A stretch of DNA of 64,000 nucleotides, from positions 124,001-188,000 of the forward strand of contig NZ_FZPC01000012.1 in NCBI RefSeq assembly GCF_900187975.1. The letters run 5' to 3'. A model generated the notes under the pieces. It made no database searches. It worked only from the letters and a program-made list of their open reading frames with translations, and was not told the origin of the DNA. The position numbers and the translations under genes are program-made. Shown here piece by piece: positions 50,645-59,172 of the stretch. The stretch is from Pseudomonas delhiensis (lineage in GTDB: Bacteria; Pseudomonadota; Gammaproteobacteria; Pseudomonadales; Pseudomonadaceae). Numbering within the stretch: position 1 is the first letter of the stretch; each line of letters starts with the position of its first letter.

Positions 50645-51658
50645 ATGCTGGTTTCCCTTCAGGCGCTGCGGGCCCTGGCCGCCTGGCTGGTGGTGTTCCA
50701 TCATTTCATGCAGGTGTTCTTCGATTTTCGCGCCGACAGCCTCGGCGGGCGCCTGCTGTCCACCCGCGGCCAGGTCGGGGTGGACATCTTCTTCGTCCTC
50801 AGCGGCTTCGTCATCCAGCTGTCCAGCGCCGGGCGCCAGGTGCCGGGCCTGACCTTCCTGGCCCAGCGGGTCGCGCGCATCGCCCCGGCCTACTGGCTGT
50901 ACACCGCCATCACCGCGCTGATCCTCTACGCCTTCGGCAACCTGATGCCGGTCTACGGCGTGGCCCTGCCGCAGCTGCTGCTGTCGCTGCTCTTCCTGCC
51001 CAGCCAGAACCCCGCCGGCTTCGGCTTCTACCCGATACTGCCGGTGGGCTGGACGCTGAACTTCGAGATGCTCTTCTACCTGCTGTTCGCCCTCTCCTTC
51101 GCCGTGGGCGAACGCTGGCGCCCCTGGCTGGTGGGCGCGCTGCTGGCCCTGGTCAGCGGCGTGCTGGCGAAGGCGCCGTGGCTGAGCAACTTCTACCGCG
51201 ACCCCATCGTCTGCGAATTCCTCTTCGGCCTGCTGCTGGCCGAACTCCACCGCCGCGGCCTGCTGCGCCCGCGCGCCTCGGTGGCGCTGCCGCTGGCGCT
51301 GGGCGCGGTGCTGGTGCTGCTGCACTTCCCCGCCGAGCATCCCTGGCGCCCGCTCACCTGGGGCCTGCCCAGCGCGGTGCTGGTGGCCGCCTGCGTGGCG
51401 CTGGAGCCGTGGTTCGCCGGCTGCCGCCCGCTCAAGGCGCTGGGCGACTGGAGCTATTCGGTGTACCTGGTCCACGTGATAGTGCTGTGGCTGGGCAGCT
51501 ACTGGCTGCACCAGCGCCTGGGCCTGGGCCCGTACCAGACGCTGGCGCTGTGCCTGCCGGCGATCCTGCTGCTGGCCTGGCTGAGCTACGAATGGGTGGA
51601 GCTGCGCCTGGGCCGGCGCCTGAAGCGGGCCTGGGCGCCGCGCCCGGTGCCGGCCTAG
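50645..51658 (+). CDS. Acyltransferase 3 family membrane protein (OafA/ExoZ-like)
   Basis: 337 residues, about ten membrane helices. The start VSLQALRALAAWLVVFHHFMQVFF carries the family R-x-x-A and H-H residues, and GVDIFFVLSGFVI and VGWTLNFEMLFYLLFAL are typical motifs of ExoZ-like members. It adds acetyl or other acyl groups to a surface polysaccharide, lipid or small molecule; the acceptor is unknown. ATG 50645 has AGAGG upstream. It ends 4 nt inside the convergent diguanylate cyclase gene. Confidence 0.9.
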   Translation: MLVSLQALRALAAWLVVFHHFMQVFFDFRADSLGGRLLSTRGQVGVDIFFVLSGFVIQLSSAGRQVPGLTFLAQRVARIAPAYWLYTAITALILYAFGNLMPVYGVALPQLLLSLLFLPSQNPAGFGFYPILPVGWTLNFEMLFYLLFALSFAVGERWRPWLVGALLALVSGVLAKAPWLSNFYRDPIVCEFLFGLLLAELHRRGLLRPRASVALPLALGAVLVLLHFPAEHPWRPLTWGLPSAVLVAACVALEPWFAGCRPLKALGDWSYSVYLVHVIVLWLGSYWLHQRLGLGPYQTLALCLPAILLLAWLSYEWVELRLGRRLKRAWAPRPVPA

Positions 51659-52716
51659 CCGTCGCTGCAGACCAGGCGGTTGCGCCCCAGGGCCTTGCCG
51701 CGGTAGAGGCGGTGGTCGCAGCAGCGGTACAGGGCCTCGGCGTCGTCGCCGTCCTGCGGCCACTCGGCCAGGCCGAAGGTGGCCGACAGCGGGATGACAT
51801 GGCCGCGGTACAGCAGCGGGTTGGCCGCCAGGTCCGTGCGCAGGCGCTCCACCAGCGGCGCGGCGTCGAAGCCGACGGTGTTGCGCAGCAGCAGGGCGAA
51901 CTCCTCGCCGCCCAGGCGGCCGATCATGTCGCCGGCGCGCAGGTGCAGGCGCAGCCGGGCGCAGAGGTACTGCAGGGCCTTGTCGCCGGCGTCGTGGCCC
52001 CAGCGGTCGTTGACGTCCTTGAAATGGTCCACGTCCAGCAGCACCAGCACCCAGCGCTGGCCGCTGCCGCGGGAATCCTCCAGGCAACGCAGCACCGCGC
52101 GCTGGAAGGCCTCGCGGCTGGCCACGCCGGTCAGCGCGTCGCTCAGCGCCAGGCGCCGCAGCAGTTGCTGGGCCTGGGCGCGGCGGGTTTCGTAGATGTG
52201 CACGAAGGCCATGATCAGCAGGCCGCAGAGGATGGCATTGCCCAGGTCGATCATCCCCGGGGCGTCCAGGCGCAGCGGGTGTTGGCGCAGGTAGAGCAGC
52301 GCGGCCACGCCGACGAAGGGCACCGAGAGCAGGAAGCCGCGCCACGCGCCCAGCAGCAGGTAGGCCATCACCGGCATCAGGTAGAGCCAGACGAAGGCCG
52401 TGGCCGAGGCCTGCGGCATGATGATGATGTAGACCAGGAAGCAGAAGGTGGGCAGCAGGTAGGCGTAGATCCACGGCGTCAGGTCGCGCACCCGCGCCAG
52501 GCGCGAGGAGGCCCACAGCAGCAGCGCGCAGACCAGCGCCTCCAGGCCCGCCAGCAGGTAGTTGCCGTTGAGGCACTGGAGCACCGAGAAGATTCCCAGG
52601 GTCAGCCCGGTGCAGAAGAAGATCAGGCGCATCAGCAGGCGCTGGTCGGCCAGGTCCAGTCCGCTGGTGCTGGCTGCCGGGTCCCCCGGCGCGTTGGCTT
52701 TTGCCTTGTCGTGCAT
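51655..52716 (-). CDS. Membrane diguanylate cyclase (GGDEF)
   Basis: 353 residues. About six membrane helices (residues 28-180) precede a GGDEF domain with active site GGEEF (LGGEEFALLL) and metal site DVDHFKDVNDRWGHDAGD. The inhibitory I-site RAGD is present five residues before the GGEEF, so feedback control by c-di-GMP is expected. The enzyme should make c-di-GMP in response to a signal sensed in the membrane. ATG 52716 has GGGAAAGG upstream. Confidence 0.92.
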   Translation of the reverse strand: MHDKAKANAPGDPAASTSGLDLADQRLLMRLIFFCTGLTLGIFSVLQCLNGNYLLAGLEALVCALLLWASSRLARVRDLTPWIYAYLLPTFCFLVYIIIMPQASATAFVWLYLMPVMAYLLLGAWRGFLLSVPFVGVAALLYLRQHPLRLDAPGMIDLGNAILCGLLIMAFVHIYETRRAQAQQLLRRLALSDALTGVASREAFQRAVLRCLEDSRGSGQRWVLVLLDVDHFKDVNDRWGHDAGDKALQYLCARLRLHLRAGDMIGRLGGEEFALLLRNTVGFDAAPLVERLRTDLAANPLLYRGHVIPLSATFGLAEWPQDGDDAEALYRCCDHRLYRGKALGRNRLVCSDG

Positions 52717-52936
52717 GGCTACCTTTCCCTGGCCCCGCCCGGCATGGCGGAGCGCTGGACGAAACGACCGCCCATCCGCGTGGATGGAGTCTAGCCAGTC
52801 CGCCCGCCCGGCATCACCGCCGGTCGTCGCCCGCCGGACGGTGCAATGGAGGCGCCCGCCGCCACCGCGGCGAATTCACGGCAGCTTCATCGCCGCTGCG
52901 CTAGCCTTCGAGGAACCCCAACCACGGAGGGCGCCC

Positions 52937-53356
52937 ATGCGCGTACTGATCGCTTCGCTGTCCCTGCTGGCCCTGGCCGGCTGCTCGTCCTACCAGGCCA
53001 AGCAAACCGGCCCGGTGCCCGAAGACCGTTTGCTGGGCTTCCAGCAGGACGCCCAGGGCGGCGCCAGGGTCGAGGTCGAGCGCGACCTGGGCTTCCTCGG
53101 CGGCGGCTGCATGGTCGCCTTCAAGATCGACCGCCAGCTGGCCGCGCGTATCGCCGTGGGCGAGACCGCCAGCTTCCAGCTGCCGCCCGGCCAGCACATC
53201 GTCGGCATCGGCGCCGACGAACAGGGCGAGGGCCTGTGCAGCAAGGGCCTGCTGCGCCGCGAACTGCTGGTGGACCTCGCCGCCGGCGAGACCGCGCAGT
53301 TCCGCATCCTCAGCGACGCCAACAAAGGCTTCGACATCCTCCCGGCCCAGCGTTGA
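52937..53356 (+). CDS. Lipoprotein of unknown function
   Basis: 139 residues. ATG 52937 follows ACGGAGGG. The signal peptide ends in lipobox LALAGC (Cys16) followed by S-S, so outer-membrane sorting is likely. The mature domain has a beta-rich sequence with VERDLGFLGGGCMVAFKIDRQLAARIAVGETASFQLPPG, reminiscent of small carbohydrate-like or DUF2846-type folds, plus a second Cys pair (GGGCM, GLCSKG) that could be disulfide-linked. No firm function. Confidence 0.82.
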   Translation: MRVLIASLSLLALAGCSSYQAKQTGPVPEDRLLGFQQDAQGGARVEVERDLGFLGGGCMVAFKIDRQLAARIAVGETASFQLPPGQHIVGIGADEQGEGLCSKGLLRRELLVDLAAGETAQFRILSDANKGFDILPAQR

Positions 53357-53392
53357 CGCCCGGGCGGGGCCACGGCCCCGCCCTTCCCCGCC

Positions 53393-53830
53393 TTACCCGT
53401 CGATACGTCGCACCAGGCGCGCCTGCAACTGCTCCAGTTCGGCGGGGTCGGCCTTCTGCGCGGCGTGGATGCCCAGGCCCTGGCCGGCATAGCGCGGCAC
53501 TATGTGCACGTGGATGTGGAACACCGTCTGCCCGGCCGGCGCGCCGTTGAACTGGGCCACCTGCACGCCGTCGGGGTTCAGCTCGTCGACGATCGCGCGG
53601 GTCAGGCGCTGCACCACGCCCATCACCTTGCACAGCGCGTCGGGGTCGACCTCGAGGATGTTGCGTGCGGCGCTGCGCTTGGGCACCACCAGCGCATGGC
53701 CGTGGGACTGCGGGAAGAGGTCGAGGAAGGCGAGCACGTCGTCATCCTCGTACAGCTTGTAGCAGGGGGCGTCGCCGCGAATGATCTGGGCGAAGATGTT
53801 CTGCGGGTCGTAGGTGCCTTGCAGGCTCAT
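53393..53830 (-). CDS. HIT-family nucleotide hydrolase/transferase
   Basis: 145 residues. The histidine triad is HIHVHIVPRY (about residues 100-109), and SHGHALVVPKR and NIFAQIIRGDAPCYKLYEDD mark the HIT fold. It resembles PA3295 by synteny. HIT enzymes cleave nucleoside phosphoramidates or dinucleoside polyphosphates; the exact substrate is unknown. It is divergent from the glutathione transferase gene. Confidence 0.93.
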   Translation of the reverse strand: MSLQGTYDPQNIFAQIIRGDAPCYKLYEDDDVLAFLDLFPQSHGHALVVPKRSAARNILEVDPDALCKVMGVVQRLTRAIVDELNPDGVQVAQFNGAPAGQTVFHIHVHIVPRYAGQGLGIHAAQKADPAELEQLQARLVRRIDG

Positions 53831-53951
53831 GGCGCTGTCCTTGAGCGGTGGATCGGAGGCAGCACCATACCGGCTCGCGGCGCCGCTGGCACCTCCCCCC
53901 TGCAGGTTCGGCGGCGTATGCTGGGCGTTCGACTTTCAGACCGGAGTTCCC

Positions 53952-54656
53952 ATGCCTTCGCTCGCCGACTTCCCGATCACCCGCAAATGGCCCGCCACCC
54001 GCCCCGACGTCCTGCAGTTGTACTCGCTGCCCACGCCCAACGGCGTGAAGGTGTCGATCATGCTGGAGGAAACCGGCCTGGCCTACGAGCCGCACCTGGT
54101 CAGCTTCGAGCGCAACGACCAGTTCAGCCCGGAATTCCTCTCGCTGAACCCGAACAACAAGATCCCCGCCATCCTCGACCCCGACGGCCCCGGCGGCCAG
54201 CCCCTGGCGCTGTTCGAGTCCGGTGCCATCCTCATCTACCTGGCCGACAAGACCGGCCAGTTGCTGCCCCGGGACCCGGCCCGGCGCTACGAGGCGATCC
54301 AGTGGCTGATGTTCCAGATGGGCGGCATCGGCCCGATGTTCGGCCAGCTCGGCTTCTTCAACAAGTTCGCCGGCCGCGAGATCGAGGACAAGCGACCGCT
54401 GAACCGCTACGTGGAAGAGTCCCGGCGGCTGCTCGGCGTGCTCGACCAGCGCCTTGAAGGGCGCGACTGGGTGATGGGGCAGGAGTACGGCATCGCCGAC
54501 ATCGCCATCTTCCCCTGGGTGCGCAACCTGGTGGGCTTCTACGAAGCGGGCGACCTGGTGCAGTTCGAGCGCTTCGGCAATGTGAAGCGGGTGCTGGAGG
54601 CGTTCCTGGCGCGGCCGGCGGTGCAGCGGGGGCTGGGGATTCCGCAGCGGGGTTGA
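53952..54656 (+). CDS. Glutathione S-transferase (YfcG/Ure2p-like)
   Basis: 234 residues. The N-terminal thioredoxin-like domain has LYSLPTPNGVKVSIMLEETGLAYE, with NPNNKIPAI (cis-Pro) and FESGAILIYLADK (glutathione Glu-Ser). The C-terminal domain contains MGGIGPMFGQLGFF, matching the nu-class YfcG/YghU disulfide-bond oxidoreductases. ATG 53952 follows CCGGAG. Possible roles are disulfide reduction or peroxide detoxification. Confidence 0.9.
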   Translation: MPSLADFPITRKWPATRPDVLQLYSLPTPNGVKVSIMLEETGLAYEPHLVSFERNDQFSPEFLSLNPNNKIPAILDPDGPGGQPLALFESGAILIYLADKTGQLLPRDPARRYEAIQWLMFQMGGIGPMFGQLGFFNKFAGREIEDKRPLNRYVEESRRLLGVLDQRLEGRDWVMGQEYGIADIAIFPWVRNLVGFYEAGDLVQFERFGNVKRVLEAFLARPAVQRGLGIPQRG

Positions 54657-54672
54657 GGTTAGGGTTGGGCCT

Positions 54673-54975
54673 GTAGGAGCGAGCTTGCTCGTGAACGATG
54701 GCAGCCGGGCGGGTTGGTGCGCATCCTCAAGAACGCCCTCTCCCTAACCCTCTCCCTGAAGGGAGAGGGGACCGTTCGGCGTACTCGGGTGTTTCGGCGT
54801 TAGCCGGCTTGTACCGAGCCTCCGGCTAACACCAAATCCTTTCTCGGCACGGACAAGCCCCCTCTCCCTTCAGGGAGAGGGCTGGGGAGAGGGGACGGAC
54901 TTCGACACCGCTCCGGAGCCGAACCTGACACCATCGTTCGCGAGCAAGAACCAGGCGTCCCCCTCGCTCCTACGA
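54673..54975. repeat. Repeat cluster between gst and hrpA
   Basis: REP (54673-54696), paired GGGAGAGGG palindromes (about 54746-54767 and 54860-54881) around a GTTAGCCGG/CCGGCTAAC hairpin (54800-54829), and a REP split by about 14 bp (54936-54975). The 337-nt gap has no gene. Confidence 0.85.
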
Positions 54976-54993
54976 AAAGCAACCAGCCCGGCG

Positions 54994-57900
54994 TCAGGCC
55001 TCCACCTGGCTCCATTGCTTGGACAGGCGCTTGTCCGACACCGGCATCTTCGTCCCCAGCTGCTGGGCGAACAGCGACACGCGGTATTCCTCCAGCATCC
55101 AGCGGTACAGGGTCAGCTGCGGGTCGCGCTTGCCTTCCTGGGCGTGCTTGGCCTGGCGGGCCTTGTACTGGTCCCAGTAGCCGGCCATCTCGCCGCTCCA
55201 CACGCGGTCGCGCTGGACCTGGCCGGCAACCTTGTCCAGGCGCTGTTCCACCGCCTTGAGGTAGCGCGGGTATTCCTTCAGCCATTCCAGCGGGGTGTCG
55301 CGGACGAAGCCGGGGTAGACCAGGTTGGCCAGTTGCCCCTTCACGTCGTTGAGCGGCACCGTCATGGCCAGGTCGACCTTGCCCTTGAAGCGCTTCTGCA
55401 GGCCATGCCACAGCTTGAGGATGTCCAGCACCAGGCGGGCGATGCGCTCGGCGTGCTCGGTCCAGGCGCCGCGCTTCTTCTCCGCCAGCGAGGCCAGGGC
55501 CGCGCCGTCGCGGGGCAGGTTCGCCTCGCCCTCGAGGACGCAGCTGTCCAGGCTGGCCAGGAGGATGTCTTCCACCAGCGCCTCGACGCGGCCCAGCTCG
55601 CGGTACAGCAGGCCCATCTCGGTCTGCCCCGGCAGCTTGCCGCGGAGGAACTTCGCCGGCTCGGCGAGTTGCTGCAACAGCAGGCGCTGCAGGGCGCGGC
55701 GGTGCTGGTACTCGGCCTCGGCCTGGGTCGGGAAGCGGTTTTCCTTGACCGTGCCACCCTCCTCCACCAGCGCCGGGTAGACCGTCATCGACAGCCCGGC
55801 GATCTTCTGCTGGGCCTTTTCCGCCACCTCGGCGAAGCCCTTGGCCTCCACCGGCTTCTGCGGCTTGTCGGACTGCGGGATGGCCAGGGCGGCCTGGCTG
55901 GCTTCGGCGAAGCGCGCGGTGAGTTCGGCGAGGTCGCGGCCTTCGCCGAGGAACTTGCCGCGGGCGTCCACCACCTCGATGTTCATCCGCAGGTGGCTTT
56001 CCACCTGGGTCTCGGCTTCCGCCCAGGCGTCCTCGGCCACGCGGCCGCCGGTCATGCGTTGCAGCTCGCGGCCAAGGGCCTCGGGTAGCGCGCCTTCGGC
56101 GAAGGTCATCTTGCCGATGGCGGCGCGGACGAAGTCCGGCACCGGCACGAAGTTCTTGCGGATGGCCTTGGGCAGGTTGCGCACCAGGGCCACGCACTTG
56201 GCCTCCAGCAGGCCCGGCACCAGCCATTCCAGGCGCTCGGCGGGCAGCTGCGGCAGCAGCGGCGCCGGCACCCGCAGGGTCACGCCGTCGCGCGGGTGGC
56301 CCGGCTCGAAGTGGTAGCTCAGCGGCAACTGCAGCTCACCCAGGCGCAGGCGGTCCGGGTAGAGGCCGGCGGTGACTTCGCTGGCGTCGCGGGCGAGCAC
56401 GTCTTCCTCGCGCATGATCAGCAGGTCGGGCTGCTGCTTGTGCTCGCGCTCGTACCATTTCTCGAAGCTGGCGGTCTGGTAGATGTCCGCCGGCAGGCGT
56501 GCGTCGTAGTAGGCGAACAGGGTTTCTTCGTCGGCAAGGATGTCGCGCCGGCGCGCCTTGGCCTCCAGCTCGTCGAGCTTCTCCAGCAACTGGCGGTTGG
56601 CCGAGAGGCACCTGGCGCGGCTGTTGATCTCGCCGCGCACCAGCGCCTCGCGGATGAACAGCTCGCGCGCCACCGGCGGATCGATGGGGCCGTAGTGCAC
56701 GGCGCGGCGGCCGACGATGATCAGCCCGTAGAGTGTCACCTGCTCGTAGGCCACCACCTGGCCGCGCTTCTTCTCCCAGTGCGGTTCCAGGTGGTTCTTC
56801 TTCACCAGGTGGCCGGCCAGGGGTTCCAGCCAGTCCGGCTCGATCTTCGCCACCATGCGCGCGAACAGCTTGGTGGTCTCCACCAGTTCGGCGGCCATGA
56901 TCCACTGCGGCTTCTTGCGCCCGATGACGCTGGAGGGGTGGATCCAGAAGCGCCGCTGGCGCGCGCCCAGGTAGTCGCCGTCCTCGCTCTTCTGGCCGAT
57001 CTGGCTGAGCAGGCCGGAGAGGATGGCCTTGTGCACCGCGCCATAGTCGATGTCGCGCTTGGGCTGCTCCCCTTCCTTGTAGGAGCGAGCTTGCTCGCGA
57101 ACGCTCTTCGCGTCTTTGGCCGCCTGGGGTTTCGGAGCGTTGGGTTGTTCGCGAGCAAGCTCGCTCCTACGAGGAGCATCGCCCTTGCCGAAGGGGAGTT
57201 TGAGTTCGCGGCAGATCAGGGTGAGCTGGCGGTGCGCGTCTCTCCACTCGCGAAGACGCAAATAGTTGAGGAAGTTCTTCCGGCACCAGGCGCGCAAGGC
57301 GTTGGAGCCCAGCGCCTGGCGCTGTTCCTCGAAGCCGCGCCAGAGGTTGATCAGCGCGGCGAAGTCCGAATCCGGGTCCTTCCACTGCGCGTGGGCCTGG
57401 TCGGCGGCCTGCTGGCGTTCGATCGGGCGTTCGCGCGGGTCCTGCACGGAGAGCGCGCTGGCCACCGTCAGCACTTCGTTGAGGCTGCCCTGGTTGGCCG
57501 CTTCCAGCAGCATGCGGCCCAGCCGCGGGTCCACCGGCAGGCGCGCCAGCTGGCGGCCCAGCGGCGTCAGCTGGCCCTCGCGGTTCACCGCCGAGAGTTC
57601 CTGCAGCAGGGTGAAGCCGTCCTTGATCGCCTTGCCGTCCGGCGGCTCGATGAAGGGGAAGGCCTCGATGTCGCCCAGGCGCAGGTGGAGCATCTGCAGG
57701 ATCACCGCCGCCAGGTTGGTGCGCAGGATCTCCGGGTCGGTGAAGGCCGGCCGCGAATTGAAGTCCTCCTCGCTGTACAGGCGCACGCAGATGCCCGGCT
57801 CGACCCGCCCGCAGCGGCCCTTGCGCTGGTTGGCGCTGGCCTGGGAGATGGCCTCGATGGGCAGCCGCTGGACCTTGGCGCGGTAGCTGTAGCGGCTGAT

Positions 57901-59031
57901 GCGCGCGGTGCCGCTGTCGATCACGTAGCGGATGCCCGGCACCGTCAACGAGGTCTCGGCGACGTTGGTGGCGAGCACGATCTTGCGCCCTGGCATGGGC
58001 GCGAAGATCTTCTGCTGCTCCGCCGGGGTCAGCCGCGCGTACAGCGGCAGCACCTCGGTGTGGCGCAGGTTGGCCTTGCGCAGCATGTCGGCGGCATCGC
58101 GAATCTCGCGCTCGCCGGGAAGGAACACCAGCACGTCGCCGGGGCGCTTGCCGACCTCGCGCTCGTGGGCGGCGATCTCGTCCAGCGCGCGGAGGATGCC
58201 CTCGTCCACCGAGAGGTCGTCGAACAGCGCCTCGCCGTCCTCGTCCACTTCGGCGGCCAGCGGCCGGTACCAGGTGTCCACCGGGTAGGTGCGCCCGGAG
58301 ACCTCGACGATGGGCGCGTCGCCGAAGTGCCTGGAGAAGCGCTCCAGGTCGATGGTCGCCGAGGTGATGATCAGCTTGAGGTCCGGCCGGCGCGGCAGCA
58401 GGGTCTTGAGGAAGCCGAGCAGGAAGTCGATGTTCAGGCTGCGCTCGTGGGCCTCGTCGACGATGATGGTGTCGTAGCGCTCCAGGTAGCGGTCGTGCTG
58501 GGTCTCGGCCAGCAGGATGCCGTCGGTCATCAGCTTGACCAGGGTGCTGTCGTCGCTCTGGTCCTCGAAGCGCACCTGGTAGCCCACCAGCGAACCCAGC
58601 GGCGTGCCGATCTCCTCGGCCACCCGGGTGGCGACGCTGCGCGCGGCCAGGCGGCGCGGCTGGGTGTGGCCGATCAGGCCGTGGCTGCCGCGGCCCAGCT
58701 CCAGGCAGATCTTCGGCAACTGGGTGGTCTTGCCCGAGCCGGTCTCGCCGGCGATCACCACCACCTGGCTCTTCTGCAGCGCGGCCTTGATCTCGTCGCG
58801 CTTGGCGGCGATGGGCAGGCTGTCGTCGTAGCGGATCGCCGGGACGCTGGCGCGGCGCGCCTCGACCTTGGCGCAGGAGGCCTGGAAACGCTCGACCCAC
58901 TGCGCCAGTTTGCCTTCGTCGGGGTGCTTGCGCAGTTCGTGGAACTGCCGGCGCAGGCGGTGGCGGTCGCGGATCAACGCCTGGTCGAGGCGTTGCAGGA
59001 GCTGGTCGGGGCTGGGCGTTACGTCGGTCAT
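54994..59031 (-). CDS. hrpA: ATP-dependent RNA helicase HrpA with REP-encoded insert
   Basis: 1345 residues, slightly longer than the usual about 1300. Walker A is AGETGSGKTTQLPK (95-102 core) and the DEAH box is IVDEAHERS (192-195). TQPRRLAARSVATRVAEE, SATIDLERFSRHFG and QRKGRCGRVEPG are further helicase motifs, with HA2/OB and the DUF3418 C-terminal region following. HrpA resolves stalled ribosomes and mRNA structure in E. coli. Residues about 621-651 (APRRSELAREQP ... SVREQARSYKEG) are encoded by a REP pair and lie in a linker before IDYGAVHKAILSGLLSQIG. The frame is intact. Confidence 0.96.
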   Translation of the reverse strand: MTDVTPSPDQLLQRLDQALIRDRHRLRRQFHELRKHPDEGKLAQWVERFQASCAKVEARRASVPAIRYDDSLPIAAKRDEIKAALQKSQVVVIAGETGSGKTTQLPKICLELGRGSHGLIGHTQPRRLAARSVATRVAEEIGTPLGSLVGYQVRFEDQSDDSTLVKLMTDGILLAETQHDRYLERYDTIIVDEAHERSLNIDFLLGFLKTLLPRRPDLKLIITSATIDLERFSRHFGDAPIVEVSGRTYPVDTWYRPLAAEVDEDGEALFDDLSVDEGILRALDEIAAHEREVGKRPGDVLVFLPGEREIRDAADMLRKANLRHTEVLPLYARLTPAEQQKIFAPMPGRKIVLATNVAETSLTVPGIRYVIDSGTARISRYSYRAKVQRLPIEAISQASANQRKGRCGRVEPGICVRLYSEEDFNSRPAFTDPEILRTNLAAVILQMLHLRLGDIEAFPFIEPPDGKAIKDGFTLLQELSAVNREGQLTPLGRQLARLPVDPRLGRMLLEAANQGSLNEVLTVASALSVQDPRERPIERQQAADQAHAQWKDPDSDFAALINLWRGFEEQRQALGSNALRAWCRKNFLNYLRLREWRDAHRQLTLICRELKLPFGKGDAPRRSELAREQPNAPKPQAAKDAKSVREQARSYKEGEQPKRDIDYGAVHKAILSGLLSQIGQKSEDGDYLGARQRRFWIHPSSVIGRKKPQWIMAAELVETTKLFARMVAKIEPDWLEPLAGHLVKKNHLEPHWEKKRGQVVAYEQVTLYGLIIVGRRAVHYGPIDPPVARELFIREALVRGEINSRARCLSANRQLLEKLDELEAKARRRDILADEETLFAYYDARLPADIYQTASFEKWYEREHKQQPDLLIMREEDVLARDASEVTAGLYPDRLRLGELQLPLSYHFEPGHPRDGVTLRVPAPLLPQLPAERLEWLVPGLLEAKCVALVRNLPKAIRKNFVPVPDFVRAAIGKMTFAEGALPEALGRELQRMTGGRVAEDAWAEAETQVESHLRMNIEVVDARGKFLGEGRDLAELTARFAEASQAALAIPQSDKPQKPVEAKGFAEVAEKAQQKIAGLSMTVYPALVEEGGTVKENRFPTQAEAEYQHRRALQRLLLQQLAEPAKFLRGKLPGQTEMGLLYRELGRVEALVEDILLASLDSCVLEGEANLPRDGAALASLAEKKRGAWTEHAERIARLVLDILKLWHGLQKRFKGKVDLAMTVPLNDVKGQLANLVYPGFVRDTPLEWLKEYPRYLKAVEQRLDKVAGQVQRDRVWSGEMAGYWDQYKARQAKHAQEGKRDPQLTLYRWMLEEYRVSLFAQQLGTKMPVSDKRLSKQWSQVEA
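57079..57170. repeat. In-frame REP inverted pair (REPIN) inside hrpA
   Basis: Two identical 24-nt REP units in opposite orientation (57079-57102 and 57147-57170) enclose 44 nt. The core GTAGGAGCGAGCTTGC is the same as in the intergenic copies. Both are translated within hrpA as SELARE and VREQARSY. Confidence 0.95.
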
Positions 59032-59129
59032 CGGCTGCGCTGGCGTTTCGGCGGAACGCGGCCGCGCGCCTGGCGGGCGGCCGCTCCGGAATGGGACAAA
59101 TGCGGGGATTGTCGCAGACCAGCGGCCGG

Positions 59130-59156
59130 CGCCGCCATGCCCAATGCATGGCGGCG
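59130..59156. terminator. Hairpin after the chemoreceptor gene
   Basis: CGCCGCCATGC and GCATGGCGGCG form an 11-bp stem with a 5-nt loop, 17 nt beyond the chemoreceptor stop. No T-run on the minus strand, so termination may be partial. Confidence 0.5.
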
Positions 59157-59172
59157 GCTTTTCAGGCGGGGG

